Shown: positions 63,143 through 64,000 of the stretch, piece after piece | How positions within the stretch are numbered: the stretch's first letter is position 1 | Layout of the letters: each line of letters begins with the position of its first letter | DNA from: G963701675 sp963701675 | GTDB lineage: Bacteria; Planctomycetota; Planctomycetia; Gemmatales; Gemmataceae | NCBI GenBank assembly: GCA_963701675.1 | Contig: OY969623.1 | Coordinates: 2,914,001 to 2,978,000, forward strand | Direction: 5' to 3' | Length of the DNA: 64,000 nt | Notes under the pieces: model-generated | Told to the model about the DNA's origin: nothing | What the model saw: only the letters and a program-made list of their open reading frames with translations | Databases searched by the model: none | Position numbers and translations under genes: made by a program

Positions 63143-64000
63143 ATGCATTCTCAAACTTCAAAGGCTCGCCCCCGCGTCGAATCACTTGAAGACCGTACCC
63201 TATTGTCCACTTGCCACGTGACGCGTGTTACCGATATGGGTGCCGGCAAAGGCTTCCGCGGAGACTTACGGTACTGCATCGATAAGGTCAACGCCGAGCC
63301 GGGGCCCGACGCGATTGATTTTCGTCCAACCGCGTATGGGACGATCAACCTCACCGGGCCTCTTCCCGACCTTGTATCGGACATTGACATCCAAGGTGCC
63401 TGGGGCCGCAATCGTGACGGTCCGACGCAACACGGGTGGGGATTACCGCATCTTCACGGTGGCGGCCGGCACCGTAATCATCAGCGGCATAACGGCAGCA
63501 AATGGCCGGAGTGATGTCGGCGGTGGTATCTACACGCAAAGCACCCTGACCGTTGCCGATGTCGTCCTCACGCAAAACACGAGCACTGCGGGCGTGGGCG
63601 GTGGGATCTACAACGGAGGATCGCTTCAAGTTATCAACAGTAGTATTACTTCGAATATTGCTCAGGGGTCCGGCGCCGGATATGGCGGCGGTATTTACAA
63701 CAGCGCCTTCGGACAGGCGACAATTACCTCCAGCACTCTCGCAGACAACCTGGCGACCGGGCAAACGTCCACTTTGTCGTTCCAAGGCTTTGGTGGCGGC
63801 GTGTACAACGACAGCACGCTGTCGATCATTGACAGCGCCATTTCAGGGAATGACGCCCTAGCCGGCTGCAACAGTCCGTGCGGAGCTAGCTTTGCAGCCC
63901 GAGGCGGCGGTATTTACAATGCTGCAATTCTCGATCTCCAAGACAGTACCATTTCGGCCAATGCCGCTGATGCCACCTTCGTGTTACAGACCGGCGCCGG
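63143..64000 (+). CDS. Second beta-helix surface protein, frameshifted and cut by the window end
   Basis: The first 85 residues (RPRVESLEDRTLLSTCHVTR, GFRGDLRYCIDKVNAEPGPD) closely match the preceding gene. At about 63398 one extra base shifts the frame: the next frame continues GPGAAIVTVRRNTGGDYRIF, then GGGIYTQSTLTVADVVLTQN and further GGGIYN coils to the last base of the window. AGGGGG upstream of the ATG serves as ribosome site. The C-terminus is outside the window. Confidence 0.75.

Noticed and set aside
1..64000. tRNA, rRNA and CRISPR arrays
   Set aside because: Scanned by eye for T-arm motifs, conserved rRNA blocks and regularly spaced short repeats; none convincing. The regular repeats present are protein-coding (SBBP, TPR, HEAT, ankyrin).

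Overview
The window looks like a chromosome segment of a planctomycete (order Gemmatales or Pirellulales). The main reason is a set of large secreted or surface proteins that start with the planctomycete N-terminal signature LEPLEDRxLLS or its variant LExRLPPGD: a BNR protein, an LVIVD protein, three SBBP-repeat proteins and two beta-helix proteins. Hanks-type Ser/Thr kinases with TPR tails, an ECF sigma factor of the type paired with such kinases, an integrase group common in planctomycetes, and many paralogous gene fragments fit the same assignment. No rRNA, tRNA or CRISPR array was recognised.

Layout. 0.1-5.2 kb holds ordinary metabolism: a Glu/Leu-type dehydrogenase, a PQQ-type beta-propeller protein, and a two-gene unit with fumarylacetoacetase. 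5.3-14 kb holds surface and repeat proteins (BNR, HEAT, LVIVD) interrupted by an intact ISNCY/IS1202-like element with a 16-bp target duplication. 14-16.7 kb contains shuffled beta-helix gene fragments and a DDE integrase. 16.7-34.6 kb is dominated by SBBP/FG-GAP giant proteins around a frameshifted kinase and a frameshifted cyclase/AAA/TPR gene. 34.8-38 kb is an ECF sigma and kinase-TPR locus, also frameshifted. 38.3-52.5 kb is an accessory region with integrase, terminase, UvrA, serine-recombinase and antiporter fragments, small phage-like genes, a 1097-residue Eco57I-type methylase with a C-terminal AlbA_2 domain, an ankyrin protein, a HARE-HTH protein and a Rad52-like annealing protein. 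52.6-58 kb has a LysR regulator divergent from a tightly packed lipid/envelope operon: phosphatidylserine decarboxylase, secreted protein, desaturase-Rossmann fusion and LtaS-like phosphotransferase. 58-61.4 kb has an SGNH-like secreted protein and a minus-strand cluster of very small genes ending in a DnaQ-like exonuclease. 61.6-64 kb starts a tandem pair of beta-helix surface proteins, the second running off the window.

How the genes work together. The clearest functional unit is the lipid operon, where stop and start codons overlap and membrane-lipid synthesis, acyl-chain modification and head-group transfer sit together. The surface-protein loci appear to evolve by duplication and recombination; several junctions where two truncated genes abut are visible. 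Fifteen single-base frameshifts were inferred, 11 of them extra bases, mostly in GC-rich kinase-type genes. They may be real decay or assembly indels and should be resolved before any of these genes is called dead.

The strongest candidates for something undescribed are the lipid operon with its fusion protein, a structured RNA with an intrinsic terminator at about 44.3-44.5 kb, the solitary methylase-AlbA_2 gene, and palindromic elements that overlap coding sequence.
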